Source: Cristatella mucedo (Eukaryota > Bryozoa > Phylactolaemata > Cristatellidae). From it: a DNA stretch of 64,000 bases. Of the stretch, positions 1-15,582 are shown in pieces. Each line of letters starts with the position of its first letter. Position 1 is the stretch's first letter. The translations under genes were made by a program, and so were the position numbers. Below the pieces are notes generated by a model, which saw nothing but the letters and a program-made list of their open reading frames with translations, was not told the origin of the DNA and made no database searches. The stretch is taken from the NCBI GenBank assembly GCA_009760855.2, contig WPIO01000013.1, positions 4,737,501 through 4,801,500 of the forward strand, written 5' to 3'.

Positions 1-380
1 GGAGAGGCGCCTCGCACGCCTCTCGCCTCTTTTTCGTTTCGCGAATACTCGTACGCCAGACGGCCTCCAACGAAAGCTGCACCCGGCAAGCCCTGCGTCA
101 AGCGTACAGAGGCCAAAGGTGCCAGGGTCGTAGGTGCGCCCTGCGGGTATCATTCGCCCGCCCGGCCGCCATAAAACCATTTACCTTCTTTTGAAAAGTG
201 AAATGCCAGCCGTAGCATGACTCGAAATGACAAGTCTCCAGAGTCTCCAGGCAGCTCATTGACGGCCTTCGATCAGTCTCCGCCGCCGCCGCCGCCAAAG
301 GTCACAGGTCGTCGCTGTGCTTCGGCGGTTTCTGTCAGTCATGATATTGCCCGATGTCGCCGCTCCGCTCTCGCGCCCAG

Positions 381-5384
<5,004 letters not shown>

Positions 5385-5421
5385 GCAGCGGGAGCCGCCA
5401 ATTTGGTCGCAGCTCGCCCTT

Positions 5422-5510
5422 CGCGGCCGAACGCCGCAGCGTTCGGCCGCCACTGGAGCAGCGCCGCCGCCGGCGTCGGCGGCGGCGGCGCTGCTCCAGC
5501 GTTCGGCCGC
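5422..5510. repeat. Nested perfect inverted repeats in PKG 3'UTR
   Basis: Arms 5453-5471 and 5481-5499 (19 bp, exact) form one hairpin. The flanking CGTTCGGCCGC at 5440-5450 and 5500-5510 also pairs with CGCGGCCGAACG at 5422-5433. They lie 40-130 bases after the PKG stop codon, so a 3'UTR location is likely. No clear AATAAA signal was seen nearby. Confidence 0.75.
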
Positions 5511-5519
5511 GATCGCTTC

Positions 5520-6176
5520 CTGCGCTCGCTGCCGCCGGCGTTGATATTTTCTCTCTTTAATGCCAGCCGTGGCGGCCGCCTCGCCGCCGCCGCTCAACTT
5601 TGCATGTTACCTCACGCTTTTTATCCGACGTCCGTCGGAGAATCGTTTTGAGTTTCCAAACATCGCATAGGCACTCGAGCTTCGTATCTTGGCGACGCTG
5701 CGCGCGATTAGTCATGGATGGTGAAAATACAGCGGAGTAAATTTCTATGTTTCCAGCTTCTCGCGCGAGTTCGCCTCGCTCTGTCAACGAGTCGCTCAGG
5801 ACAGCCGCTCCAGACGGAGCGCTCCAGGCGGATTGCTTCGCTCTCTTTTCTCGCGTGCTCGTAAAGAATTTATACGTAAAATTCATTTGTAAGCGCCCTA
5901 AGAGAGAACTGAGACTCTGTCCAGACACTCGTGACACGTGTGCCGCAGTGCTCGCGCCCACGAAGACGGTCGTCAAAGGCGAGAGTCTTTGATTCCTAAA
6001 CCAAACCAGGGCGGCTGGTTTGCAAAGCTTCATTCCGGTCTGAAGAGACTTGAGCCGGGCATTATCGAGCAACGTAATGCGAAGTAGTGCCTAGCCACTT
6101 GAAATGTCTTTTACATGCCCTCGCCGTCGGCTCAGAATATGCAACTCTGTGCAGAAACGTCAGGATTTTCTAATAT

Positions 6177-6177
<1 letters not shown>
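5520..6177. other. Intergenic, no gene seen
   Basis: Downstream of PKG. It contains only short open frames with no recognisable domain. Some of it may be PKG 3'UTR. Confidence 0.5.

Positions 6178-6239
<62 letters not shown>
6178..6239. repeat. (CA)n microsatellite
   Basis: About 30 copies of CA, about 55 bases left of the hAT MITE. Confidence 0.95.
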
Positions 6240-6241
<2 letters not shown>

Positions 6242-6294
6242 GTGAAGTGAAGTGAAAGTTTCAGCAGGTTGCCGTTTTGTAAACAACTTTAGAC

Positions 6295-6656
6295 CAGTGG
6301 TTCTCAACGTTCCTAATGCCGCGACCCTTTAATGCAGTTCCTCATGTTGAGGCGACCTCCAACCATAAAACTATTGTGCGCGAAATGTGGAAATGCGTGT
6401 TTTTCCGATGGTCCCCCGTGAAAGGGTCGCCGTGATGGCACACTAGGTAAGGCGGTTGCTTTCACGACCTCGGTCCCGAGGTCGTGGGTTCGATTCCTGC
6501 GGTGGGCGATCCTTTATCGCCACTGCAAGCGGTGGTGACAGCCGTAAAGGCTCTTCTGTCGCTATAAAAAAGAGGCTGTTTAATCAGCTAGGATTTATTT
6601 ACTTAAAGGGTCGTCCAACTCCCAAAGGGCTCGCGACCTACAGGTTGAGACCACTG
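6295..6656. mobile_element. SPIN-like hAT miniature transposon (MITE) with nested SINE
   Basis: Terminal inverted repeats begin CAGTGGTTCTCAAC and end GTTGAGACCACTG. An 8-bp target duplication flanks them: CTTTAGAC at 6287-6294 and CTTTAGAG at 6657-6664, one mismatch. The 8-bp duplication and CAGxG termini are diagnostic of hAT elements. The subterminal text (GCCGCGACCCTTTAAT, CCTCATGTTG.GGCGACC, GGGCTCGCGACC) resembles, from memory, the SPIN family known for horizontal transfer among vertebrates and some invertebrates. No transposase is present. With the SINE removed the element is about 180 bp. Confidence 0.8.
6430..6604 (+). mobile_element. tRNA-derived SINE (best copy) inside the MITE
   Basis: The 5' half is tRNA-like: an A-box-like GATGGCACACTAGGTAAGG and a B box GGTTCGATTCC. 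It is followed by a conserved body (CACTGCAAGCGGTGGTGACAG, AAGGCTCTTCTGTCGCTAT) and the end GAGGCTGTTTAATCAGCTAG. It is flanked by a perfect 9-bp duplication AAAGGGTCG (6421-6429, 6605-6613), so it inserted as a unit into the MITE. This is the reference copy for the other SINEs in the window. Confidence 0.85.
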
Positions 6657-6979
6657 CTTTAGAGCGCCTCCACAATTTTTCTTCGGATTCAGGTCGAGCA
6701 GCATCGTTCGCACTGCAGCACCTCGCGTGGCTCTGCAGAAGAAGCTCTCGCTTTTCCTCCTTTCTTTTTCGTCTGCTTTCTGTTCGCTCTAGATGCAAGC
6801 CGTTTCCCAAAGCCTAAACCCGTTAGTCAACTGAGCCCACTAACCGGAGGAGCGAAGCGGACGCTTCACCGCCATCACAGCGCTTTCCTTGCGGTTTCCT
6901 TCGGTAGATAGTGAATACTATACAATCTAGCCGTGTACTACAAAAGCCCCCAAGCTTCCATGGCGCTATACAAACCTAG

Positions 6980-7060
6980 GACGATAATGATAATAATACG
7001 TCTTTTTTATGGCGCTGTGAAAGAACTAAATCTCTATCCAGGCACTTTGAAAATCACTGC
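6980..7060 (-). mobile_element. LINE-B-type 3' tail remnant
   Basis: Reverse complement of the LINE-B tail: ATTATC-rich end, GGCGCT, then TCTCTATCCAGGCACTTT. No coding part remains; it could instead be a SINE using the same tail. Confidence 0.5.
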
Positions 7061-7249
7061 CGTAGAACCAATGACCAAGGGTTAGTGGCATGTTCGCAAT
7101 AAGACGAACATGCAAAGCACAAACGTAACACGCCTAGGCTTAGAGAGGCCAACGCTTAGTAAACTCCATCACTCACTTCGCTTCGGTGTCAGCCAAGGGC
7201 AATTCAGTCACGCCCGACTAAACATCTGTCTCGTCTTGGCCATCAAAGG

Positions 7250-7251
<2 letters not shown>

Positions 7252-7319
<68 letters not shown>

Positions 7320-7333
7320 CTCTCTCTCTCTCT
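7252..7333. repeat. (TC)n microsatellite
   Basis: About 80 bp of TC with one GC interruption near 7316. Confidence 0.95.
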
Positions 7334-7392
7334 GCCGCCTGGATTAGGGGATGCTCCTCTTAGCTGCTGCCTGCCATGAGACTGACCGGAAG

Positions 7393-7485
7393 CAATAGTA
7401 ATAACATTAATAGTAATGCACTTGATAAAGCTCCCTCAGAGAACTCAATCTCTTTCTAGGCACTTTAGATTTGCTGCAAAGGAAG
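7393..7485 (-). mobile_element. LINE-B 3' tail remnant
   Basis: Reverse-oriented ATT-rich end, then GCACTTGATAAAG and AATCTCTTTCTAGGCACTTT, matching the terminal hairpin region of LINE-B at 12193-12260. Confidence 0.7.
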
Positions 7486-7489
7486 CGCG

Positions 7490-8320
7490 ATCGCGACTGG
7501 CTCTGACTGGCCGCCGCAGGCGAAGCTCAGTCTGACGCCCAAGGAAAGTGGCCGCCGGCGGCGGCGGCATCGGGAAGCCGTTCGAACTGCGGGCGACAAA
7601 ACGAAGCGGAACCACCGCGGGCTAAGCGCCGGCAGCAAATTCAATTTTCTGGGCTTAACAGAGTCCGAGCACTAGCGATGGCGCCGGCTCGCTGTTGCCG
7701 GCTCGCTGCTCGCTTTTGCGACGCGCGAAACCCGGCGCCGCGGCCGCGATGGGGCGCGCGCATCTCTCGCAGCCGACGCCGATTGTGAGCCGCTGCCGGC
7801 GCGTACGTCTGGCGGCGGTGGCGGCATCGCGCCCCGGCTCCCGCCAGCGCTGATCCGGAGGAAGTGCGATTACGCGACGTCCGCATCGAAGCCGAGGATT
7901 AGGGGAAGCCTGGGAATGCATTTCGCTGAAATTATTTCGCTGCGCCCTCTGCAATGACGCCGTTCGTCGTGCGGAAAGCCGGATAAGATTAAGATTAGAT
8001 TACGCTGCAGCTAAAAAGATGGCTGATGGGGACTCGACGGTATCGAATCGTCGTGGTTGGCAACGAAGCAGCAAGCAGCAATGTTGCTCAGTCCAATCGA
8101 CCAGTTTTGTTGCCGCCACACTAGACTCCTCGCCGAAACGGATGACTTGGCGAGGAGACGCGTAGGCTTCGACTCCAGCGTTTCACGCACAGTTTGATCA
8201 AAGTTACTTAAACTGCTATGCACGAGCGCACCATTATTGCAAACGCGCTAGCGCAAGCGCGCCAACGCCGTTTGCTCCCCGAATTCAATTTCTTCAAGAT
8301 ACAAACGTAGAGACAGCCTG
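7490..8320. other. GC-rich intergenic stretch, no gene recognised
   Basis: Contains several overlapping open frames typical of high GC. None shows a domain or a convincing splice pair. Confidence 0.4.
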
Positions 8321-8325
8321 AGTGA

Positions 8326-8331
8326 AAGAGG

Positions 8332-8376
<45 letters not shown>

Positions 8377-8380
8377 GCAG
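8326..8380. repeat. (GA)n microsatellite
   Basis: About 50 bp of GA repeat with one AAAG and one GGCAG interruption. Confidence 0.9.
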
Positions 8381-8439
8381 AGAACTAACGTTCGTGCACA
8401 GAGAAAATTCGAAGCTCGCAGCAATCGCAACGGCAAGTG

Positions 8440-9180
8440 CACTTCGCGGGACCGGTACTATAAATAAACAGGAAACACCTAGCTAGGCGCACTAGAACTA
8501 AACTGCCGCAAACATTTGTACTTATCGATATACGCACATTTAAGTATGACTTAAGATATGAAAAAGTGCAAGATACCGTGCTGGTTTGGCATAGTGGTTA
8601 AGAGGTGGTGGCCTTTAGCAGCAGCAGCGTGGCTGTGCTGTCCGAACGGCGGAACGTGTTTTCGCCGAGACGACGGACGGACGAGCGGCGAGCGGCGGGC
8701 CGTTGCTCCTCGTGCGCACGAACTCGCGGCGCGCGGTGAGACGAGATGCCGCAAGGACGCAGTGAGGACCCCTGCGTCTCAGGGGCGGACTGCCAAACGA
8801 CGAGACCGCCAGGCGGCGCGGCGGGCGAGCGCGGCAGCCAGCGACTTCCGGCGACAGCGCGTCGCCTGCGAGCCAGCAGTCAAACAGGCTCGCGACTCGA
8901 GGCAGAAGATGAGATTGCATTTACGATCGGAGGGCAGTCCGACAAAGCGCTCGCGGCGGCGGCGATGCAGGCGATTCGAATGGTCGCCACCACCGCGGCG
9001 TCGACGGGCCAACGGTGCGAAAGCGCTTCGCGACCCAGAAATCGCCAGTTCGAGTCCTTTTGCGATTCTTTACTGCCCGTAGACAGCGTGGCAACCGCCG
9101 CTAAAACTCGTCGTCTACCGCTAAATAAGTGGGGCTCCTAAATTAACCGACGCCACCTTACCATAGCTCTTTCTACTGCA
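8440..9180. other. Unannotated GC-rich stretch
   Basis: Both strands have open frames up to 174 codons but no recognised domain. A tRNA-like promoter fragment (GGCATAGTGGTTAAGAGG, about 8587) and a distant B-box-like GTTCGAGTCC (about 9048) hint at a disrupted SINE, without proof. Confidence 0.3.
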
Positions 9181-9187
9181 TCCTTAT

Positions 9188-9400
9188 AGTAATAATAATT
9201 ATACTAATAACACATTTTGATAGCGCCCTCAGAGAATGGAATCTCTTTCTAGGTACTTAACGGATGCTGCAAAGAAAGCATGACAAAATGATTAGTGGTA
9301 ACATTCACAACTTCAAAAAATTTAACATATTTTGAGGTGACGTGCGCAGAGTCAGCATGCAAATATTCTCACTTTGCTGCTTCTACGTTGCATTGATCTG
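9188..9400 (-). mobile_element. LINE-B 3'UTR fragment
   Basis: Reverse strand carries the LINE-B end: TAATAATAATTATACTAATA, GATAGCGCCCTCAGAG, TCTCTTTCTAGGTACTT, and the upstream 3'UTR phrase GTCAGCATGCAAATAT. Confidence 0.7.
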
Positions 9401-10867
9401 CTCCTGCAAACTAATGTAACAAATGCGTAAATAACTGCGTAACTAACCTCATAAATTAGTCATCAGCTTCGCGTCGTGTCACAGCACCTTTCGAAAAGGC
9501 TGTAGCCAGGCCACAACTCAAGAAAGCAAAACTAGACCAAAAGAACTTAAGAAACTGCCGCCCAGCCTCCCTCCTACCGTCCTATCAACGACACCGGAAC
9601 GAGTCGTGGCAGACCAGCTTAACTCGTATTTTGAAACTTTAAGCCTTGCTAGGAAGTTCGATCCTGGTTTTAGAGCTAATCAGTCCACAGAGTCAGCATT
9701 GCTTCGGGTCTATAACGACTTATTTAGGAATGCAGACTTATGGAGATTCTCTCTGGTTGCTTTGCACAACCTTTCGACAGCTTTGATGCCATCGATTACC
9801 AAGTCCTTCAGGACTTGATGCTCTGTCCCGTTCTTGACACAGTTTATACTCTCCATCCTGCCAATAAGATTGCCAGGCACAATCTAGGCTTCCACTTCTA
9901 TGCGGATGACACTCAGTTGTACGTTTGCTTTGATCGCTCCCGGCCCTCCAGCGTGTCGAATTCTCTCAGCTTCCTTACTGCATGTATTGTTGACATCCAT
10001 ATATGGATGGGAGCAAACTTTCTTAAATTTAATGCTGGTAAAACGAACACACTTGTTCTGGGCATACCAAGCGCGATTCAAATATTGGAAAAGTTAACAC
10101 TCGAAATCGGCTCTGCCGGCATATCTCCAGTTGAATCTGCACAAAATCCAGGTGTCCTATTCCAAAGTGACCTTTTATTAGACGACCGCATAGGCTCCAC
10201 AGTCACGTCTGCTTACTTTCAGCTACATAACATTGGTAAAATTCGGGCTTGTTTAGACAGGGATACTACATCTAAATTGGTCCATGCATTTGTGACATAC
10301 CGGCATGACTTGTGTAACTCATTGCTTGCTGGCTTGATGGATGGTGCAATCAGGCGCTCAGAGCTGGCGCTAAACTCTGCAGCTAGGCTTGCCTATCGTG
10401 AGCATTGCAGTTGCCGCAGCACACCACTTCTCGCCGACCTCCACTGGCCCAAGTCAAGAAACGCACCGACTTCAAGGTTTTGTCATCAATTTTTAGGTCT
10501 TTTTATTCTTTGGCTCTAGCCTACATATTGGATCTACTCTCCCACCAGGCTAAGCATCATACCAACCGCTTTTCGGAATCTAATAATTTACTTATACCTC
10601 GCACAAACCTCAAATCCTTTGGAGACCGTACCTTTAGTTTGTATGCTTCAAAAGCTTGGCACTCATTTCCGACTTGCGTCACATCATCTTCTGACTTGAC
10701 CCCATTTAAAAGAAACTAAAATCTAATCTATTTATCACAGCATTTAGTTGGTCCATGTGATTTAACCTTTATGTGCTTATGTGTGCTGACAATGCATGGT
10801 GCCACTAACAATACTTGCATGCTGACCCTGTATGGGTCACCCCTAACCATGTTGTTCTTGTTGTTGA

Positions 10868-12028
10868 TTGAGCTTGGTACTACTTGTTTTGCTCGATCTT
10901 TCGGCAGCTTTTGATACCATCGATCACAAAGTACTTCTAGAGCGCCTCTCATCTCGCCTGGGCATCACTGGCACTGCTCTGCAGTGGTTCAGGTCCTATC
11001 TCAGTGGGAGACTCCAGAGTGTTGACGTGAATGGACAAAGATCATCTGAAGTACCTCTAAAATATGGAGTACCTCAGGGCTCTGTGCTAGGTCCGGTCCT
11101 TTTCACCGTTTATACTCTCCCTCTCGCTGATGTGATTGCCAAGCACAATCTAGGCTTTCACTTCTATGCGGATGACACTCAGTTGTACCTTTGCTTTGAT
11201 CCCTCCCAGCCTTCGAGCACCTCAAATTCTCTCAACTCACTTGCTGCATGCATTGATGACATCCGATCATGGATGGCAGCAAATTTTCTAAAACTAAACG
11301 ATGATAAAACTAACTTACTAGTTATGGGCAAACCTAGTGTTATTGAGAAATTGGAAAGGCTGACTTTCAAAATTGGCTCTGCCAGCATATCTCCAGTTGC
11401 ATCAGCTCGAAATCTAGGTGTCATATTCCAAAGCGACCTCTCGTTAGACGACCACATCAGCTCCACAGTCAAATCAGCCTATTTTCAGCTTCATAACATT
11501 GCTAAAATTAGGGCTTGTTTAGATAAGGATACCACGTCCAAGTTGGTCCATGCATTCGTGACATCTCGTCTCGACTTCTGCAACTCACTGCTTACTGGCC
11601 TACCAGCATGTGCGATCAGGCGATTGCAGCTGGTGCAAAACTCTGCAGCTAGGCTTGTCTGTCGTGAGCGTCGCAGTTGCCACATTACTCCACTTCTCGC
11701 CGACCTGCACTGGTTACCAGTCAAGCAACGGATTGACTTCAAGGTTTTGTCGCTCACCTTTAGGTCTCTTCATTCTATGGCTCCAGCCTACCTTTCAGAT
11801 ATACTACCCCATCAGGCAAAGCATCGTACCACTCGCTTTTCGGAATCCAACAGTCTAGAAATACCTCGTACAAACCTTAAATCCTTTGGAGACCGTGCAT
11901 TTAGCTCGTATGCTCCCACAGCCTGGAACTCCCTCCCGACCTGCATCAGAACATCCCCTGACCTGACCACATTTAAAAGAAACTTAAAAACATACCTATT
12001 TAGGACAGCATTTAGTGGGTCCTTGTGA
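10868..12028 (+). CDS. LINE-B reverse transcriptase, 5'-truncated but open
   Basis: 386 codons without a stop, in L2/CR1-type reverse transcriptase. It contains [17 protein letters not shown] (palm), [27 protein letters not shown] (catalytic YADD intact), [17 protein letters not shown], and the C-terminal half ending FRTAFSGSL. Endonuclease, N-terminal parts and a native start are missing, so it is a truncated insertion that cannot move by itself. Its intact frame suggests recent insertion. Confidence 0.85.
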   Translation: MSLVLLVLLDLSAAFDTIDHKVLLERLSSRLGITGTALQWFRSYLSGRLQSVDVNGQRSSEVPLKYGVPQGSVLGPVLFTVYTLPLADVIAKHNLGFHFYADDTQLYLCFDPSQPSSTSNSLNSLAACIDDIRSWMAANFLKLNDDKTNLLVMGKPSVIEKLERLTFKIGSASISPVASARNLGVIFQSDLSLDDHISSTVKSAYFQLHNIAKIRACLDKDTTSKLVHAFVTSRLDFCNSLLTGLPACAIRRLQLVQNSAARLVCRERRSCHITPLLADLHWLPVKQRIDFKVLSLTFRSLHSMAPAYLSDILPHQAKHRTTRFSESNSLEIPRTNLKSFGDRAFSSYAPTAWNSLPTCIRTSPDLTTFKRNLKTYLFRTAFSGSL

Positions 12029-12261
12029 TTCGTCCTCGATGTGCTTATGCGTGCTGACACTGTTCATGCTGCCAGTAACCACATTTGCATGCTGACCCAG
12101 TGCATGTAACCCCTAACCATGTTATTCATTTTGTTTGTTTTTCAAGCATGATTTTACATACTATTCTATTGCGTATCACTTTGCAGCAAATGTAAAGCGC
12201 CTAGAAAGAGATTAAGTTCTCTGAGGGCGCTTTATCAAGTGCAATATTATTATTATTATTA
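10882..12261 (+). mobile_element. LINE-B copy 2, young 5'-truncated insertion
   Basis: Starts abruptly inside the reverse transcriptase and ends with a TAAAGCGCC...GGCGCTTTA hairpin (12193-12234) and an (ATT)n tail at about 12245-12261. It lies inside the 3'UTR of another LINE-B copy. Boundaries are good to about 10 bases. Confidence 0.8.
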
Positions 12262-12918
12262 ACCAATCGATCGTGCTTCCTATCCAGCAGATATAAAGGG
12301 CCTAAAAAGTGATTGAGTTCACTGAGTGCGCTTTATCAAAAATATTACCGTCATTATAATATGGTTAGTGACAGCACGCATGGTGTCAGCACGCATAAGC
12401 ATGAACAAGATGGATCGCGTAAACTAAATGCTAAATGCTGTGATGCGTTTCAGCTTCTTTCTGAATTTCGTGGGAATAAAGGCAGCAGATGTCGTAACAC
12501 CAGTCGGAAGTGAGCTCCAGGCTTTGGGAGCATACTTACTAAAGGCACGGTCTCCAAAGGGTTGGAGGTTCTTACAAGATGTAGGTAAATGATTCGATTC
12601 AGAAAAGTGGGTGGTACGATGCTCAGCCTCGTGGGGGGGGGGAGATAGGTAGGCCAGAGCCAGAGAATCAAGGACTTGATCCTCTAATCCCTGTCTAAGC
12701 CAGCCTGAATGCAGAAATTTTAGGAAGCTACAGTCAGACCAACATGACTACAGCTAATGGGTTCATCTAGTGACAAGACAATTTTTTGTAACAGGGAGCT
12801 TAGATAGACGGCAGAAGCCACAGGAGATATGCTGGCGGAGCAATAGTCTTTGAGCAATAGTCTTTTCAGTTTCTGAGTCACGCTTGGTTTGCCCAAAACT
12901 AGTAAGCTGGTTTTATCA

Positions 12919-13082
12919 TACTAGCCGATTTAACAGCCTCTTTTGTACAGCGACAGAAGACCATTTACGGCTATAGCCACCTCTTGCAGCGGCGATAAAG
13001 GATCGCCCACCTCAAGATTAGAACCCACGACCTCATACCGTGGTCGTGCAAAGAAACCGCCTTATCTAGTGTGCCGTCACGA
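12919..13082 (-). mobile_element. tRNA-derived SINE
   Basis: Reverse-complement match to the 6430 copy: GATTTAACAGCCTCTTTTGT end, TGCAGCGGCGATAAAGGATC body, degraded B box, and AACCGCCTTATCTAGTGTGC A-box side. It is inserted in LINE-B copy 3. Confidence 0.8.
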
Positions 13083-13261
13083 CATCATTCAACGCAAGAA
13101 AGTTTGCTGCCGTCCATGTGCGGATGCCAGCAATACATGCTGCAAGGGTGTGTAGAGAATTAGACATGCCTGAGCGTTGGCACGGATCAAAGCAAGGGTA
13201 CAACTGAGTGTCATCTGCATAAAAGTGAAAGCCTAGATTGTGCTTGGCAATCGCATCGGCA

Positions 13262-13270
13262 AGAGAGAGA

Positions 13271-13351
<81 letters not shown>

Positions 13352-13401
13352 GGAGAAAGAGAGCGAGTGAGAGAGAGAGTGAGTGAGAGAGAAAGACAGT
13401 G

Positions 13402-13456
<55 letters not shown>
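13262..13456. repeat. (GA)n followed by (GACA)n microsatellite inside LINE-B
   Basis: GA repeats to about 13395, then about 15 GACA units. Adjacent sequence on both sides encodes consecutive LINE-B RT motifs, so the array grew inside the dead element. Confidence 0.9.
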
Positions 13457-14059
13457 GTATAAGGTGTGAAAAGAAGTGGAGAGAGCACAGAGCACTGAGG
13501 TATCCCGTACTTCAAAGGTTCTCCGAACGACCTTTGCTCGTTCACATCAATACTCTGGAGTCGCTCACTGAGGTAGGATCTGAACCATTACAGTACCAGT
13601 GCCAGTGATGCCCAGGCAAGATGAGAGGTCTCCTTGCCTGGAGCGTAACTGGGCCACGTTGCTTTGAGCAAAGGCAGCTTCAGTCTGTGTTAATCAATGA
13701 CAGCGTACGAATTCTCCACCGTTTCTTGCAGCGCTGCTGCTGCTGCTGGTGAATGCATCGCGAATTACCGGTCGACTTCAAACCCGAACTCTCTCGCCGC
13801 ATTTTCTGGAGCTGCGAGCTAATTCGGGTACAGGGGTGCACTCAGTGAGCTAAGCGCCCGTCTCGCTCCGGCGATGGCTCACCGACGAACACTTGCCGCT
13901 CCCAACGCCTGACACGCCACGACCGACAAGTGTGCACGCACGACCGACAAGTTACGCCGCCAGCGCTCGCGCTCCACCGGGCCGCCGCCGCGTTGCAGCG
14001 TGCCGGCGTGCGCCGCGAAGCCGGCTCGATCCATTGCGAGTCGGTCGCACGAAAGCGCA

Positions 14060-14195
<136 letters not shown>

Positions 14196-14412
14196 AGCCC
14201 CGAGGTCGTTTCCATGATCGCTCAAGTGCGCGCTCGCCTGAATCGATTCTAAAGAGGTCGACATAAAAGAGGTGCTCCGCGCCGCCGCTGAATAGCGCGC
14301 GCCCGCTCGCTCGTGCGCGCGCGCCCCGCGGCCTGCTCTCGCTCGCTCGCTAGAAGGCGGAGGCGGCGGTCACGGCGGCGGCGGAGGGACGGTCAACTTC
14401 TTCGGCGCCGCC

Positions 14413-15498
14413 ATGCTGGTCGCCGGCGAACGGCCGCCGACGGCGAGCAGCGAGCGGACGAACACGACATGGCGCTACGACGTATTCGGACACCCGCGCC
14501 CGGGCAAGGGAGCCATAGTGTTCACGGGTGAGCGCGCGACGCCGCCGCCGCGCGCTCCCGTCGCGCCGTGCGATGTGCCGCCGCAGAAGAGCCGCCCGCA
14601 TTCGGCTGGTTTGGGCAGGTCCCGACGGCCTTCGCGACTACCGCGCCGCCGTGCAGACCGAGTGCCAATACGTCGGCGAGGGGCTGCAGTCAATCGAGCG
14701 CACGAGCTCGGCCCAGTACGTCTGGCGGCCGGCGCCCAGCGCCCACCATCCCAAGCCGAAGTCGGCCTTCTCCGGCTCCTATGGCTGGGGCGTGGCCGAG
14801 CTCGTGCCCATGCGCGAGCGGGAGACTCCCGACGCGCGGATAAAGGCGAGTAGGACGCGCGCGTGCTCGCTCGCGCGCCCGCCTGGCGGGTGCAGGCGGC
14901 CCTTCGCCGGACAGCCGCATACGGTCGTGCCCACGGCCCGTCCAGCCGGGCGCCGCCGCCAACGGCCGGCCGGCGCCCGGCGGGCGGCTGACCTAGGGGT
15001 ACTCTCGCCCCGCGAGCTGCGCCGCGAGCCGGCGCGGCGCGAAAGGCGCGAGGGGGCAAACACGGAGCTAATGGCGGCGCGCGCGGCGAGTGCCGTTTGT
15101 GTAAACAGTGCCTCTGTGAGCTAATGGCGGCGCGCTTGTCATGCGGCGCCGAATTGTTAGCCGCGCCGCCCGCTTGCAGATGAATACGTTCTTACAAGCA
15201 ACGGAGCAAAAGATCACGCATCTCTACCAGAATGCCTGGTACGTGCCGGAGGCGCGCAAGCTGCCGAGGCCGCTGCTGAGGCCGCGAAGGACGCGCCCCG
15301 CTTCCCCCGCACACGCACATACGCACATCCCCCCGGCGTACCCAAAGGCGCGTTGCTGGGCAGGACGGGACTGAGCGGCCGCGAAGGGCCGGCCTCAGCG
15401 GCAGACGCCCTCCGAGCGCTTGCGAAAGCGAGTCTTGCTTGCTGCGTTAGCAAATGCAGCTAATGTCCGCCGATCGTTGTCGAGCGCAATTCTAGCAT

Positions 15499-15582
<84 letters not shown>

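Larger units (their letters stand above)
9480..12350 (+). mobile_element. LINE-B copy 1, decayed, split by a second LINE-B
   Basis: L2/CR1-like non-LTR retrotransposon. The coding remnant 9480-10720 holds part of the palm (RANQSTESALLRVYNDLFRN), [14 protein letters not shown] and the C-terminal part, with an internal deletion after the first palm motif and a frameshift near 10440. Its 3'UTR runs to about 10880 and resumes at about 12262 (AACCAATCGATCGTGCTTCC) after an inserted element, ending near 12350. The join is recognised by comparison with the uninterrupted tail at 17240-17340. Confidence 0.8.
12352..13640 (-). mobile_element. LINE-B copy 3, interrupted by a SINE and by GA/GACA repeats
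   Basis: Minus-strand remnants: 12355-12910 carries the C-terminal coding part and 3'UTR. About 13085-13640 carries RT motifs ([31 protein letters not shown]). A SINE (about 12919-13082) sits between. The RT frame is split between the GVPQGS-like and YADD motifs by about 200 bp of microsatellite. Confidence 0.75.

Noticed and set aside
6430-6520. Possible true tRNA gene
   Set aside because: A and B boxes are present but the sequence does not fold as a complete cloverleaf, has a long conserved non-tRNA body, a target duplication and many copies: it is a SINE.
8558-9141. Overlapping 131- to 174-codon frames on the plus strand
   Set aside because: Arg/Ala-rich products typical of GC-rich DNA, no motif and no conserved start.
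10868-12028. Active retrotransposon
   Set aside because: The frame is open and YADD intact, but the endonuclease, N-terminus and 5'UTR are absent.
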